DNA of 64,000 nt from Cephalopachus bancanus (taxonomy: Eukaryota > Chordata > Mammalia > Primates > Tarsiidae). Below the pieces are notes generated by a model. It searched no databases. It was given only the letters and a program-made list of their open reading frames with translations, and was not told the DNA's origin. Made by a program: the position numbers and the translations under genes. Below are positions 46,932-64,000 of the stretch, piece by piece. The DNA lies in contig JAPVLO010000569.1 of assembly GCA_027257055.1 (NCBI GenBank), positions 620,001-684,000 of the forward strand, read 5' to 3'. Each line of letters opens with the position of its first letter. Positions within the stretch are counted from its first letter, which is position 1.

Positions 46932-47225
46932 AGGCTGGGCATGGTGGCTCAATCCTATAATCCCAGCACTTTGGGAGGCCGAGGTGAGGGAATTGCCTGA
47001 GCTCATGGGTTTAAGAACAGCCTGGGCAACTTGGTGAGACCTCGCCTCTACAATAAATTAAAAAATTAGCCGGGCATGGTAAGCGTGTGCCTGTAGTTCC
47101 AGGATACTTGGAAGGCTGAGGTAGAAGGATCGCTGGAGCCCAGCAGGTTGACGCTGGGGTGGCTGTGAGTGTGCCACTGCACTCCAGCTTGGGCAACGGA
47201 GTGAGACTCCAACTCAAAAAAATAA
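46932..47225 (+). mobile_element. Alu, intermediate class, inside L1
   Basis: Sense dimer flanked by AATGAACA on both sides. Confidence 0.93.
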
Positions 47226-47670
47226 AAGAATGAACATATTCATCACCCCCAAAGTTTCTATATGCCCCTTTGTAATCCACCCTCTTTTCACGCCTTACCC
47301 AGGTCACCACGAATCTACTTTCTGTCATTGTAGATCATTTACACTTTCCAGAATTGTAAACAGGTGGAATCATAAGACCCATACTCTTTTGTTTGGTGTC
47401 TTTTACTCAGCAAGCTGTTTTGAAGTTGATCCATGTTATTGCACTTGTCAATAATTCGTTCCTTTTCATTGCTGAGTAGTATCCAGTTGTATAGACATCA
47501 CATTTTAAAAGATCTGTTCACTGTTGATGAACATTTTAAGTTGTTTCCAGATATTACAAATGAAGTTGCTGTGAATATTCATGTGCAAGTCTTTATGTGG
47601 ATATATGCTTTCATTTTTCTTGGATGAGTAAACGTGGGATAGTCGAGTCCTATGGTAGGCATATATTTGC

Positions 47671-47956
47671 CTTTTTTTTTTTGAGTTGGAGTCTCACTCT
47701 GTCACCCAGACTGGAATCAGTGGCCGCTCCCAGCCACCGCAGCCTCAATCTGCTGGGCTCTGTGATCCTTCCGGCTCAGCCTTCCAAGTAGCTGGAACTA
47801 CAGGCGTGTGCTACCACGGCTGGCTAATTTTTTATTTATGTAGAGATGAGGTCTCGCCAAGTTGCCCAGGCGAGTCTCGAACCCGTGGGCTCAGGCAGTC
47901 CACTCACCTCAGCCTCCCAAAGGTGTGGGATTACAGGCTGAGCCACTGAGCCCAGC
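47671..47956 (-). mobile_element. Alu, recent class, inside L1
   Basis: Antisense dimer abutting the next Alu. It probably inserted at that element's poly(T) head. Confidence 0.93.
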
Positions 47957-47957
47957 T

Positions 47958-48260
47958 ACTTTTTTTTTTTTTTTTTTTTTTAGTTAGAGTCTCACTCTGT
48001 TACCCAGGCTGGAGTTCAGTGGCATGCTCATGGCCACTGCAGCCTCTATCTGCTGGACTCTGGTGATCCTTCTGCCTCAGCCTTCCAAGTAGCTGGAACT
48101 ACAGGTGCGTGCCACCATACCCAGCTAACTTTTCAACTTATTGTAGAGATGAGGTCTTGCCAAGTTGCCCAGGCTGGTCTTGAATCCAGGGGCTCAGGCA
48201 ATCCTCTCACTTCTGTCTCCCAAAGTGCTGGGATTACAAGCATGAGCTATCGCGCCTAAC
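47958..48260 (-). mobile_element. Alu, intermediate class, inside L1
   Basis: Antisense dimer with T21 head. 'catatatttgcc' before the pair and 'catatgttttcc' after it mark its diverged target duplication. Confidence 0.92.
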
Positions 48261-48587
48261 ATATGTTTTCCTTTTAAAGAAGCTGCCTAACTTTTTTCCA
48301 GAATGGTTGTACCATTCCCTGACAGCAGTGCATGAGAAATGCAATGCTCTAAACTGACTGGAGACCATTTGCTTCCATCTCTTCTCCTTGACTGACGGAG
48401 GGTACTTCTCATTCTCCTTGGGGCACATGTAACAGATGTGAGGATAGGAGTTAAGGTCCAGAGATGAGACGTGTAGATAAGTGGATGGGTGGATAGAAGC
48501 AATAGATAATAAAGAAATAGATAGATAAACTTGTTTTGGTATTTCTATTTTCCTCTATCTTTCTGGTTTTTTTTTCCACCTGAAACT

Positions 48588-48701
48588 GGCTGAGGCAGAA
48601 GAATCACCTGAGTCCAGCAGATAGAGGCTGCAGTGGCCATGAGCATGCCACTGCACTCCAGCCTGGGCAACAGAGTGAGACTCTAACTAAAAAAAAAAAG
48701 G
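48588..48701 (+). mobile_element. Alu right monomer, 120 bp upstream of exon 2
   Basis: Sense right arm only ('tggctgaggcagaagaatca' to an A tail). It lies close to the acceptor of the first coding exon. Confidence 0.88.
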
Positions 48702-48821
48702 CAAATATATGTCTACCGTAGGACTCGAGTATCCCACGTTTACTCTGGCCCACCTAAATTGGATTATTAATAAATCTCGCTTTGTGACTAAAAGACTGAT
48801 GTTTTTACCCCTCACCTGCAG

Positions 48822-48909
48822 GTGCCCGAACACCATGTCACAACCCTTCAGACCTGACATTGGCAGGAAGTAGAAGACTTCCTTGTCTCCTGTGTCCCCT
48901 ATCCTCACC
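48822..48909 (+). other. PIK3C2B: PIK3C2B 5'UTR part of exon 2
   Basis: The acceptor CTCACCTGCAG at 48811-48821 follows a moderately pyrimidine-rich stretch. 88 nt of leader precede the ATG. The leader holds a 12-codon upstream ORF (48835-48873) with a CACCATGT context. Confidence 0.8.
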
Positions 48910-63777
<14,868 letters not shown>

Positions 63778-63834
63778 GTAAGCCCATCCCCCAGGCTCCA
63801 GTGCCCAGACCATGTAGGCCTACTCATTCTGGTG

Positions 63835-64000
63835 AATGCACGCGGGGCCAGATAATCAGACCAGGACTAGGAATGAAATCCAGCTCCCTTGCTAACCTTA
63901 ACCAGACAAGTCATTCAACCTCTTGAGTCTCTACTTCCCTGACTCTTACTTAAATGAGAGCAGGTATAATTCCTACCTCTCAAGTTGTCTTAAGGATCCA
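63835..64000 (-). repeat. MIR element cut by the window edge
   Basis: 'aaccagacaagtcattcaac' and 'gagagcaggtataattccta' are the MIR core phrases. It lies in intron 12. Confidence 0.55.

Larger units (their letters stand above)
46803..48345 (-). mobile_element. Old L1 3'UTR, interrupted by three Alus
   Basis: Antisense L1M-type 3' end: 'ttattgaggtatagttgata' (46815), then 'taaacaggtggaatcataag', 'cattgctgagtagtatccag' and 'tccagaatggttgtaccatt' (48297). Alus at 46932-47225, 47671-47956 and 47958-48260 split it. Confidence 0.75.

Overview
The window is mammalian nuclear DNA, almost certainly primate. It is packed with about sixty dimeric 7SL-derived Alu elements in three visible age classes: old AluJ-like copies, an intermediate class, and a recent lineage-specific class. 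The recent class has left arms that read GGCTCAGCCTGTAATCC and tails that read ACTCCAACTCAAAA. These are neither the AluS/Y elements of monkeys and apes nor the usual lemur/galago Alus, so a tarsier (Carlito/Tarsius) is the best guess. That is an inference (about 0.7) and no database was searched.

The identified protein gene is PIK3C2B (class II phosphoinositide 3-kinase, C2-beta), on the + strand from a CpG-island promoter near 16.4-17.2 kb to beyond the right edge. Eleven coding exons (gene exons 2-12) are visible between 48910 and 63777. They join in one continuous frame of 2066 nt (about 688 codons) covering the proline-rich N-terminus, the Ras-binding region and the beginning of the PI3K-type C2 domain. 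The lipid kinase, PX and C-terminal C2 parts lie outside the window.

Layout: 0-16 kb is intergenic. It holds Alus, L1 3' ends, a MaLR LTR, a solo-LTR-like element and two identical convergent tRNA-Lys(UUU) genes at 2.7 and 3.3 kb. From memory this matches human 1q32, where tRNA-Lys genes lie between MDM4 and PIK3C2B. 16.4-17.2 kb is the CpG island with a noncoding first exon. 17-48.8 kb is the roughly 32-kb first intron. It carries Alu clusters, microsatellites, a decayed antisense endogenous retrovirus (30.9-38 kb), a short interstitial telomeric repeat and a repeat-poor block at 40.1-43.1 kb. 48.8-64 kb holds the coding exons, with short introns and few Alus.

The most interesting unexplained structures are two. 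The first is a candidate alternative promoter and first coding exon inside intron 2 (51.4-51.93 kb): an 89-codon ORF ends at a consensus splice donor in exactly the phase needed to join exon 3. The second is a candidate 18-nt in-frame microexon between exons 8 and 9. Retroviral parts are described only as decayed fragments.
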